Below, one piece after another: positions 1-6,578 of a stretch of DNA of 7,261 bases. The stretch is from assembly GCA_020349865.1 (NCBI GenBank), contig CP070700.1, positions 1,051,042 to 1,058,302 on the forward strand, in the 5' to 3' direction. Position 1 is the stretch's first letter. Every line of letters starts with the position of its first letter. Position numbers and translations under genes: made by a program. The notes below the pieces were generated by a model. That model was not told the origin of the DNA. It searched no databases and worked only from the letters and a program-made list of their open reading frames with translations. The DNA is from Desulfobacteraceae bacterium (GTDB lineage Bacteria; Desulfobacterota; DSM-4660; Desulfatiglandales; Desulfatiglandaceae).

Positions 1-666
1 ATGGAGGCGGCTGCGGCCGTTTGCTATCTCATGGGTGGATCTGACGTGGTCATTTTAAGACATCCTGAAACTGTGCGCCTGACACGTGCATTTATTGATT
101 TGATGATCAATGGTGGTGCAGCCGGCGATATACAGGGGATCTCCAAAAAATTGGAGACTCAAGAGGCGGACCTTATTTCCCTTTCACCAGAGCCAAAACT
201 GGACTTTGGGGAACCAGAAGCGGCTCCTAAACCAAAGGCGGCAAAACCGAAAAAAGCGGAAAAGCCTCCCGAGGAGCCTAAAAAGAAGAAGGAAAAAACT
301 GCTCCTAAGCCGGAAAAGAAAGTCGTTGAAATGAAGCCCAAGGTAGAAGCCAAAGCCAAAGAAGAGGATGAAGCTGCTGCAAAGCTCAAGGCAGAGGTAG
401 AGGCTGAAGCTAAAGCAGAGGCGGAGGCCAAAGCCAAGGCAGAAGCCAAAGCTGAAGCACAAGCCAAAGCCAAGGCAGAAGCCAAAGGCAAGGAAAAGGA
501 AGACTTGCAGGCCCTGAGGTACAAAAGGGCACTGGAAAGGGAGAAACACGAAGCTCAGAGACTGGCACGTGAAGGAGAGGAAGTGCCTAAGACACCGGCA
601 GCGGATCAGATGAGCCTTGTGCAAAGACTGATGCAGAATATAGATCGCATACACCGGCGTATTTAA
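1..666 (+). CDS. acsD: CFeSP small (delta) subunit, 3' part, with long Lys/Ala/Glu-rich tail
   Basis: This is the end of the small subunit of the corrinoid iron-sulfur protein (AcsD, called CdhD in many annotations). With AcsC it forms the heterodimer that carries the methyl group from methyltetrahydrofolate to acetyl-CoA synthase. Residues 1-39 of the visible part look like the last strand and helix of the family TIM barrel: an alanine-rich helix, GGSDVVILRHPETV, then a helix ending in LMINGG. The ATG at base 1 is probably an internal codon, because family members have a whole barrel before this point and no ribosome site can be seen. Residues 63-108 are rich in Pro, Lys and Glu. Residues 112-165 are almost only Ala, Lys and Glu, and 166-195 remain highly charged. 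Residues 204-221 form a basic amphipathic segment. The Moorella protein, about 320 residues, ends near the barrel, so roughly 160 residues here are extra. The stop lies 38 bases before cooS, so the two are probably co-transcribed. Identification rests on the short barrel remnant plus context. Confidence 0.85.
   Translation: MEAAAAVCYLMGGSDVVILRHPETVRLTRAFIDLMINGGAAGDIQGISKKLETQEADLISLSPEPKLDFGEPEAAPKPKAAKPKKAEKPPEEPKKKKEKTAPKPEKKVVEMKPKVEAKAKEEDEAAAKLKAEVEAEAKAEAEAKAKAEAKAEAQAKAKAEAKGKEKEDLQALRYKRALEREKHEAQRLAREGEEVPKTPAADQMSLVQRLMQNIDRIHRRI
427..487 (+). repeat. Direct repeat with 36-base period inside the acsD tail
   Basis: Bases 427-451 and 463-487 are identical over 25 bases and lie exactly 36 bases (12 codons) apart, so the reading frame is kept. 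The encoded units begin AKAKAEAKAEAQ and AKAKAEAKGKEK. A shorter related stretch (gccaaagcc) lies upstream near 350-358. Identity at the DNA level, not just of the protein, points to recent duplication or slippage. Confidence 0.8.
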
Positions 667-690
667 TACCCTTAAACTGATATGGATAGA

Positions 691-695
691 GGAGG
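691..695 (+). promoter_or_regulatory. Ribosome binding site of cooS
   Basis: A perfect GGAGG sits nine bases before the ATG at 705. It fixes the start of cooS there and so makes the Lys/Ala-rich leader of about 25 residues part of the protein; the next in-frame ATG codons (codons 35, 42 and 54) have no comparable site. Confidence 0.8.
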
Positions 696-704
696 AACCT
701 CATA

Positions 705-2753
705 ATGGCGATAGAAGAAGTCAAAGCCAAGGTCGTTGCGGCCAAGGCAAAAGAGAAAAAGGTGGTCAAACCCCAGGATCTGTCAATCGATCCAGCGACT
801 ACAAAAATGATCCAAAGGTCCAGGGAGATGGAGATTGAAACCATCTTTGACCGGGCTCAGACTATGAAGGCATGTAACATAGGCGTTCAGGGAACCTGTT
901 GTAAAAATTGTGCACAGGGTCCCTGCAGACTGCCATTACCCAAGGCTGGTATAGAGGGTGAGGATACCCGCAAGGGTCTGTGCGGTGCAACGCCTGAAAC
1001 CATTGCCTCCCGAAACTTTGCCAGGATGGTTGCAGCCGGCGCTGCGGCCCATTCCGACCATGGCAGGGGCGTGGCAGAGACATTTTTGGCGGCTGCCAGG
1101 AAAGAAACCGAGGATTACCGCATTAAGGACACCAAGAAGCTCCTTGAGATCGCGCCCGATTTCGGTGTTGCTATCACCGTAGAGGGTGAGAATGGAGAAA
1201 TCCTTGATCGGGATATAGATGAAATTGCCGTTGAAGTAGGCGAAAAGGCGTTGGCCCAATGGGGTCAGCAGCAAGGAGAGATCTGTACGGTCAAAAGGGC
1301 CCCCGCTCCCCGGTATGAGCTTTGGAAGAAGTTAGGAGTTATTCCGAGGGGCATAGACCGGGAGATTGTGGAGATCATGCACAGGACCCATATGGGTGTG
1401 GATCAAGACTATGAAAACATGATAGAACAGTGCACACGAGCCGCTCTTGCTGACGGCTGGGGCGGGTCAATGATTGCTACGGATCTTCAAGATGTCCTTT
1501 TCGGGTGCCCATATCCCCTAAAGAGTTCTGCCAACCTCGGTGTCCTGAAGGAAGACCATGTAAATATAATCATTCATGGTCATGAGCCACTCTTGAGTGA
1601 GATGATCGTCCAGGCTGCCGAACTGCCGGAGATGCTTGAATACGCAAAAAAGAAGGGTGCAAATGGGATTCAGCTTGGTGGCATCTGCTGTACGGCCAAT
1701 GAGATCCTCATCCGTCACGGTGTGCCCCTTGCAGGCAACTATCTGCAGCAGGAATTGGCCATTATCACTGGTGCTGTGGAAGCCATGGTGGTAGATGTCC
1801 AGTGCATTATGGAGAATGTTGCTAATGTTGCCGACTGTTTTCATACCAAGATCATCACTACCAACCCAAGGGCCAAGATTGCCTCCGGTAATACACTGCA
1901 CATCGAATTTGATGAGCACACCGCTTTTGAAGATGCAAAGATGATCGTCAAGACGGCAATAGATAATTTCCAGAACAGGGAAAAAGAGGTGATGATTCCC
2001 GATAACAGGTCCGATCTCATCGCCGGCTTTAGCTATGAGGCTATCAATTATCACCTGGGCGGAACATTCCGGGGGTCCTATGTACCGCTTAATGACAATA
2101 TCATCAACGGCCGTATTAGAGGTGTTGCCGGTGTTGTTGGCTGTAACAATGCCCGGACCACTCACGATGAGGGACATATAACAATCGTCAAGGAATTGAT
2201 TAAACATGATGTTGCTGTATTAACCACCGGATGTAACGCCATTACCTGTGGTAAAGAGGGACTCCTGACTCCTGAATCCGCAAAGGTCTTTTGTGGTTCG
2301 GGCCTGGCGGAAGTCTGTGAGACAGTGGGTATACCGCCTGTGTTGCACATGGGATCATGCGTGGACAACAGCCGGATCCTCATGGCAGCAACAGAGGTGG
2401 TAAAGGCCGGGGGCTTGGGGAATGACCTCAGTGATCTTCCTGCGGCCGGTTCTGCGCCGGAGTGGATGAGCGAAAAGGCTATTAGTATCGGGCATTATTT
2501 TGTGGCATCGGGCGTCTATACGGTCTTTGGTGTAACGCTTCCTGTGAGCGGGGCCCCTGTCTTTGAAAACCACTTGTACAAAGAACTGGAAGGCATCTAT
2601 GGCGGCATGTGGGATTTGGAAGTGGATCCCATCAAGCACGCCCATAAGATGATCGCACATATTGATAAGAAGCGAAAGGCCTTAGGTATTGATAAGGCCC
2701 GGGAGAGAGTGCTTATGGATATGACTGACCGGCAGAAGCTGGAGGCGGCCTGA
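705..2753 (+). CDS. cooS: Anaerobic Ni-Fe-S carbon monoxide dehydrogenase catalytic subunit
   Basis: This enzyme (CooS, or AcsA/CdhA) reversibly interconverts CO2 and CO at a Ni-Fe-S C-cluster. In the complex with AcsB it supplies CO for acetyl-CoA synthesis. At 682 residues it has the usual bacterial length. Cys57 and Cys65 match the D-cluster ligands. Cys66, Cys69, Cys74 and Cys93 match the B-cluster, although the last spacing is 19 residues. C-cluster candidates are His291 or His293 (HGHEP), Cys329 (GICCT), Cys367, Cys480, Cys510 and Cys552 (HMGSC). The steps 329-367-480-510 are 38, 113 and 30, the same as I recall for C. hydrogenoformans CODH-II (295, 333, 446, 476). Cys328, next to the ligand, and Lys591 in the SEKA motif are also where the family has catalytic residues. 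His116 and His119 begin the proton-path histidine ladder, but the next two positions are Gly122 and Glu125. Residues 1-25 form a Lys/Ala-rich leader. No signal peptide or membrane segment is present, so the protein is cytoplasmic. It lies 54 bases before acsB. The family call is secure; a pathway role rather than stand-alone CO oxidation follows from the neighbours. Confidence 0.97.
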   Translation: MAIEEVKAKVVAAKAKEKKVVKPQDLSIDPATTKMIQRSREMEIETIFDRAQTMKACNIGVQGTCCKNCAQGPCRLPLPKAGIEGEDTRKGLCGATPETIASRNFARMVAAGAAAHSDHGRGVAETFLAAARKETEDYRIKDTKKLLEIAPDFGVAITVEGENGEILDRDIDEIAVEVGEKALAQWGQQQGEICTVKRAPAPRYELWKKLGVIPRGIDREIVEIMHRTHMGVDQDYENMIEQCTRAALADGWGGSMIATDLQDVLFGCPYPLKSSANLGVLKEDHVNIIIHGHEPLLSEMIVQAAELPEMLEYAKKKGANGIQLGGICCTANEILIRHGVPLAGNYLQQELAIITGAVEAMVVDVQCIMENVANVADCFHTKIITTNPRAKIASGNTLHIEFDEHTAFEDAKMIVKTAIDNFQNREKEVMIPDNRSDLIAGFSYEAINYHLGGTFRGSYVPLNDNIINGRIRGVAGVVGCNNARTTHDEGHITIVKELIKHDVAVLTTGCNAITCGKEGLLTPESAKVFCGSGLAEVCETVGIPPVLHMGSCVDNSRILMAATEVVKAGGLGNDLSDLPAAGSAPEWMSEKAISIGHYFVASGVYTVFGVTLPVSGAPVFENHLYKELEGIYGGMWDLEVDPIKHAHKMIAHIDKKRKALGIDKARERVLMDMTDRQKLEAA

Positions 2754-2791
2754 TTTGGAATTCAATCTTTTTACAGCAAACCTCTTAAGAA

Positions 2792-2797
2792 GGGAGG
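2792..2797 (+). promoter_or_regulatory. Ribosome binding site of acsB
   Basis: GGGAGG lies ten bases before the ATG at 2808 and supports that start. The protein begins MSKLVAFAAIQGAYNIV, giving a full-length N-terminal domain. Confidence 0.75.
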
Positions 2798-2807
2798 AAT
2801 ATAGGAT

Positions 2808-5024
2808 ATGTCGAAATTAGTTGCGTTTGCAGCCATTCAGGGTGCATACAACATTGTGTCAAAGGCTGAAGGAAAGTATAAAAGGGCCCTGGAGACCTAC
2901 GGGGGAGCCCAAAAACTAGAATTTCCCAATACCGCATATCATTTGCCTATTATTTATTCCCTAACCGGGATCAAGGTTACTGATTTGGATTCAGCAAAAA
3001 AACCCATGGAATTTGCGCGGAAGCTCTTGCCGCCTCATGTCAAGAAGGACTGCCACTTGCCCTTTTTAGGGCCTTTACTGGATGCGGGGATGGCAGCCAT
3101 TTTCGCCGAGGAGATCGCGGAGGCTATTCGATATGTGGAGGATCCCGATTTTTATCAGCCTGAGGTGGAAGATCCGGATGTGGAAAACGGGAAGATCTGG
3201 TTAGGTGCAGCCGACGATGCCATCATGCGAAAGCGAGGAGTGGAGTTTGTGGATGGCACGGCACCCGGGTTTGCAGCGATTGTGGGTGCGGCCCCTGATT
3301 CTGCAACCGCTAAGAAGATGGCTGAAGAGTACCAACTAAAAACTATCTACGTGTTTATGGCGGCCAATCAGAATGGGACCACTTTCACGGAACAGCTTGT
3401 GGAGGAGGACGTACAGATCGGGTGGAACACGCGTCTTGTCCCCTTCGGGCCTGACATATCGGCGGCCGTGTTTGCCTTGGGCTTTGCTAACCGGGCCGGT
3501 ATGGCGTTTGGCGGTATCCAGCCGGGAGATTACAAGAAGATGTTAGCATACCAGAAGGACCGTATCTTCGCCTTTGTAAACGCATTAGGTGATGTGAATG
3601 CCGAGTGGGCTGCTAATGCTGCGGGAGCTATTAACTGGGGTTTTCCAACCATAGCGGACACGGATATCCCGGAGGTATTGCCCACAGGTGTCTGCACCTA
3701 CGAACATGTGGTGGCCAATGTGGGGCACGATGAAATGCCCCAGACGTCGATCGAGATTCGAGGTCTCAAGGTTACTATCACCGAAATCGATATCCCATTA
3801 GCCTATGGCCCGGCCTTTGAGGGTGAACGGGTTCGCAAGGACGATCTTTTCCTTGAAATGGGCGGCGGCAAGACCCAATGCACTGAGCTGTGCAAGATGG
3901 CGGAGATGAATGAGGTCGAAGACGGTAAGGTTGAGGTCATCGGTCCTGATATTAAAGATATCAAGAAAGGAGACCGTTTGCCCCTGGGAATCTACGTTCA
4001 GGTGGCTGGCCGCGAGATGCAGACCGACTTTGAACCGATCTTAGAGAGGCAGATTCATCATCTTATCAACTATGCACAGGGCATCATGCATATCGGGCAA
4101 AGGGATATTGCCTGGATCCGCGTAGGCGATCAGGCCATAGACAAGGGATTCACGTTAAAGGATATTGGTGTGATCCTTCATGCCAAATTGCATCAGGACT
4201 TTGGCACCATATTGGACAAGGTCCAGGTGACCCTGTATACGGAAAAGAAAGATGTGGATGCGCTGACCAAAAGGGCCAGGGCCGAATACAAGGCGAGGGA
4301 TGATCGTGTTGAGAAGATGACCGATGAGAGTGTGGAGACTTACTATTCCTGTACCCTCTGCCAGTCCTTCGCCCCAAGCCACGTCTGCATGGTTAGCCCC
4401 GAGAGGACTGGTCTTTGCGGGGCCTACAACTGGATGGACTGCAAGGCCTCGTTTGAGATTAACCCCACAGGACCCAACCAGCCTGTGGAAAAAGGGGAGT
4501 GTCTTGACGAGAAATTAGGTCAGTGGAAAGGCGTCAATGAATTTGTCTACAAGGCCTCTCGTCAGACAGTAGACCATTATAATTTTTACAGCATGCTGAT
4601 TGATCCCATGACCACCTGCGGTTGTTGCGAGTGTATTGCCGCGGTGCTCCCCACCTGTAACGGTGTGATGACTGTCCACCGGGATTACACCGGAGAAACT
4701 CCTTCTGGGATGAAATTTACCACGTTGGCCGGTGTCATGGGAGGTGGGCAATCATCTCCCGGTTTTGTGGGTCATTCCAAGTATAACATTACCCAGGGTA
4801 AGTTTATTGTAGGTGATGGAGGCCTCCTCCGGATGGTCTGGATGCCCAAGTCTTTGAAGGAAGAAATTAAAGAGCGCCTTCTTAGACGGGGTGAGGAACT
4901 TGGTGTACCCGACCTCATCGACCGGATCGCTGATGAGACCGTAGGGATAACCGAAGATGAGATTCTTCCTTTCTTACAGGAAAAGGAACATCCTGCCCTG
5001 AAGATGGACTCCATAGTGGGTTAA
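2808..5024 (+). CDS. acsB: CO-methylating acetyl-CoA synthase, full-length bacterial type
   Basis: AcsB (CdhC family) condenses CO, a methyl group from CFeSP and coenzyme A into acetyl-CoA at the Ni-Ni-[4Fe-4S] A-cluster. Its 738 residues compare with about 729 in Moorella, so it carries the N-terminal CODH-docking domain (roughly residues 1-310) missing from archaeal CdhC. Residues about 311-500 are the middle domain. The C-terminal domain holds the A-cluster: Cys515, Cys518, Cys527 and Cys537 (CTLCQSFAPSHVC followed by LCGA) are spaced 3, 9 and 10, as in Moorella Cys506, 509, 518 and 528. Cys604 and Cys606 lie 86 and 88 residues beyond Cys518, matching the distal nickel ligands Cys595 and Cys597. 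Phe521 corresponds to the known Phe512 beside the cluster. The residue after the CGC motif is Cys607, where the family usually has Phe, giving CGCCEC. The C-terminus (residues 680-738) is highly charged. There is no secretion signal. It follows cooS by 54 bases, consistent with a CODH/ACS complex. All ligands are present, so it should be active. Confidence 0.97.
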   Translation: MSKLVAFAAIQGAYNIVSKAEGKYKRALETYGGAQKLEFPNTAYHLPIIYSLTGIKVTDLDSAKKPMEFARKLLPPHVKKDCHLPFLGPLLDAGMAAIFAEEIAEAIRYVEDPDFYQPEVEDPDVENGKIWLGAADDAIMRKRGVEFVDGTAPGFAAIVGAAPDSATAKKMAEEYQLKTIYVFMAANQNGTTFTEQLVEEDVQIGWNTRLVPFGPDISAAVFALGFANRAGMAFGGIQPGDYKKMLAYQKDRIFAFVNALGDVNAEWAANAAGAINWGFPTIADTDIPEVLPTGVCTYEHVVANVGHDEMPQTSIEIRGLKVTITEIDIPLAYGPAFEGERVRKDDLFLEMGGGKTQCTELCKMAEMNEVEDGKVEVIGPDIKDIKKGDRLPLGIYVQVAGREMQTDFEPILERQIHHLINYAQGIMHIGQRDIAWIRVGDQAIDKGFTLKDIGVILHAKLHQDFGTILDKVQVTLYTEKKDVDALTKRARAEYKARDDRVEKMTDESVETYYSCTLCQSFAPSHVCMVSPERTGLCGAYNWMDCKASFEINPTGPNQPVEKGECLDEKLGQWKGVNEFVYKASRQTVDHYNFYSMLIDPMTTCGCCECIAAVLPTCNGVMTVHRDYTGETPSGMKFTTLAGVMGGGQSSPGFVGHSKYNITQGKFIVGDGGLLRMVWMPKSLKEEIKERLLRRGEELGVPDLIDRIADETVGITEDEILPFLQEKEHPALKMDSIVG

Positions 5025-5029
5025 TGCAC

Positions 5030-5095
5030 TGGAGTATTGGATTGAGATATGTAGTCAATAAAAAGTAAACCTTTTATCCATTATCCAGTACTCCA
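5030..5095. repeat. 13-bp inverted repeat with 40-base loop between acsB and acsC
   Basis: The arm TGGAGTATTGGAT (5030-5042) is the reverse complement of ATCCAGTACTCCA (5083-5095) apart from one position, which becomes a U-G pair (5037/5088) in RNA. The whole 13-base stem can therefore form in the transcript. Within the loop, AAAAG (5061-5065) can pair with CTTTT (5071-5075) as a weak inner hairpin. No T-run directly follows the right arm, which argues against a simple intrinsic terminator. It could be an mRNA processing or stability element, a regulator site, or a copy of a dispersed intergenic repeat. The structure is seen directly; the role is unknown. Confidence 0.7.
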
Positions 5096-5105
5096 AAATT
5101 CTTTG

Positions 5106-5132
5106 TTGACGGTAAAAAATACGTGCTACGGA
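5106..5132 (+). promoter_or_regulatory. Weak candidate promoter before acsC
   Basis: TTGACG (5106-5111) resembles a -35 box of the housekeeping sigma factor. The best -10-like match is TACGGA at 5127-5132, preceded by TGC as in an extended -10, but the spacer is only 15 bases and the match is poor. It would allow acsC and acsE to be transcribed separately from acsB. In an AT-rich spacer such matches arise easily by chance. Confidence 0.2.
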
Positions 5133-5175
5133 AATTTGTTCAATAAGTTGTAGAAATTCTGATTAGGAGTGTATT

Positions 5176-6519
5176 ATGGGATTAACAGGAATTCAGATTT
5201 TTAAGATGTTGCCTAAGACGAATTGCGGGGAGTGTGGTGTTCCTACCTGCCTGGCCTTTGCCATGAATCTTGCATCAGGAAAGGCGGAATTAGATTCATG
5301 CCCTTATGTGTCCGACGAGGCCAGGGAGGCACTAGCTGAGGCCTCTGCACCGCCAATCAGGCCGGTTGCCCTTGGGGCAGGAGAGAGGGCCTTTACAGTA
5401 GGCGGCGAAACGGTGATGTTCAGGCATGAAAAGACCTTTTATAACCCCACAGGTCTGGCTGCAATGGTATCCTCGGATATTGATCCGAAGACCTTGGATA
5501 GGAAACTTAAGGAATGGAACGCCCTCCAGTATGAACGGGTGGGCCTGAACCTGAGGCCAGAATTAGTGGCTTTGAAAGACATGAATGGGGATAGTGGGAC
5601 CTTTGCTGCTCTCGCAAAAAAGATTGCTGAGGAGAGTGAATTCGGCCTGGTTCTCATGAGCGAGAAGGTGGATGCGATGAAAGCTGCTGTGGATGCCTGT
5701 GCATTCAAAAAGCCTCTCATTTATGCGGCCACCACTGATAATGCTGAAGACATGGGCAGCCTGGCCAATGAGGCTGGCGTGCCCCTGGCTCTTAAAGGGG
5801 ATACTATCGATGATCTCGTCGCCCTAAGCGATAAATTGACAGGAATGGGCCTTAAGGACTTGGTGCTGGATTCGGGGTCTCGAGAGATGAAGCAGCTCTT
5901 TGAGGACCAGGTGGCGATTCGGAGGGCAGCGCTCAAGGCAGGAAATCGCTCTTTGGGATTCCCCACCATCACCTTTCCCTGTGAAATGGCCGGCAATCTG
6001 GATGTAGAGACGATTATCGCCTCCCTTCTGATTGCAAAGTATGCTGGGATTGTGGTGCTCTCGGATTTCAAGGGAGAGAGCCTGTTTCCCCTGTTGCTGG
6101 AACGGCTTAACATCTTCACTGATCCACAGCGGCCCATGACGGTGACACAAGGCATTTATGAGATCGGTTCACCGGATGAAAACTCACCTGTGCTTGTAAC
6201 GACTAATTTCTCACTTACCTACTTCATTGTCAGCGGTGAAATTGAAGGAAGCAGGGTGCCCAGCTGGCTCCTTATTATGGACACAGAGGGGCTTTCGGTG
6301 ATGACAGCCTGGGCCGCCGGTAAGTTTTCGGGCGATGTGGTGGGTATGTTCGTTAAGAAAAGCGGTATTGCCGATAAGGTTGCCCATAAGAAGATCGTTA
6401 TCCCCGGTTATGCAGCTTCCATTAGCGGAGAAATGGAGGAAGAGCTCCCGGACTGGGAAATCATGATAGGGCCCAGGGACGCGTCCTTGATACCGAAGTA
6501 TCTTAAGGAAATGGTATAA
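5176..6519 (+). CDS. acsC: CFeSP large (gamma) subunit
   Basis: AcsC (CdhE in many annotations) is the large subunit of the corrinoid iron-sulfur protein. It holds a [4Fe-4S] cluster, used for reductive reactivation of cobalt, and the cobalamin that accepts the methyl group from AcsE and passes it to AcsB. Its 447 residues match the Moorella length of about 446. Cys17, Cys20, Cys25 and Cys42 form the N-terminal cluster motif (TNCGECGVPTC and a later SCP). Residues about 80-325 have the alternating pattern of a TIM barrel. Residues about 340-447 are the C-terminal cobalamin-binding domain, with TNFSLTYF, the DTEGLSVMTAWAAGKF segment, IPGYAA and a final IGPRDAS. The ATG has AGGAG six bases upstream, and the cluster motif starts at its usual distance from this start. 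It is separated from its partner acsD by cooS and acsB and lies 59 bases before acsE. The protein is soluble and cytoplasmic. The call is secure. Confidence 0.97.
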   Translation: MGLTGIQIFKMLPKTNCGECGVPTCLAFAMNLASGKAELDSCPYVSDEAREALAEASAPPIRPVALGAGERAFTVGGETVMFRHEKTFYNPTGLAAMVSSDIDPKTLDRKLKEWNALQYERVGLNLRPELVALKDMNGDSGTFAALAKKIAEESEFGLVLMSEKVDAMKAAVDACAFKKPLIYAATTDNAEDMGSLANEAGVPLALKGDTIDDLVALSDKLTGMGLKDLVLDSGSREMKQLFEDQVAIRRAALKAGNRSLGFPTITFPCEMAGNLDVETIIASLLIAKYAGIVVLSDFKGESLFPLLLERLNIFTDPQRPMTVTQGIYEIGSPDENSPVLVTTNFSLTYFIVSGEIEGSRVPSWLLIMDTEGLSVMTAWAAGKFSGDVVGMFVKKSGIADKVAHKKIVIPGYAASISGEMEEELPDWEIMIGPRDASLIPKYLKEMV

Positions 6520-6578
6520 GTATTTTTTTAAAGACGATAAGTCAACAAACTCAATAACCTGAAAAAGGGAGTGTGCCC

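Larger units (their letters stand above)
5025..5175. other. Intercistronic spacer between acsB and acsC
   Basis: This 151-base gap contains no supportable gene. It is AT-rich compared with the flanking coding DNA. Its first part holds a long inverted repeat (5030-5095), its middle a weak promoter-like TTGACG (5106-5111), and its end the acsC ribosome site AGGAG (5165-5169), six bases before the ATG. It is two to four times longer than the other gaps in the cluster. Confidence 0.8.

Noticed and set aside
1..3. ATG at the first base as a true start of a 221-residue protein
   Set aside because: The visible part begins in the last piece of the AcsD barrel, so the ATG is most likely an internal codon of a gene entering from upstream.
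159..654. Two overlapping minus-strand open frames opposite the acsD tail
   Set aside because: They are the complement of the repetitive Ala/Lys/Glu coding stretch and translate to low-complexity Ala/Ser or Phe/Leu strings with no family resemblance.
689..701. Small hairpin GAGG/CCTC covering the cooS ribosome site
   Set aside because: Only four pairs with a five-base loop; too weak to propose regulation of translation.
1518..2207. Minus-strand open frame of 229 codons inside cooS
   Set aside because: It lies wholly within a clear CODH gene, has no recognisable motif or ribosome site, and looks like a shadow of codon bias.
5721..6155. Minus-strand open frames inside acsC
   Set aside because: They overlap a well-supported gene, are rich in Ser/Arg as expected for an antisense shadow, and have no family features.
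6520..6530. Run of seven T (6523-6529) just after acsC as a terminator
   Set aside because: No GC-rich stem precedes it, and acsE follows closely in the same pathway and direction.
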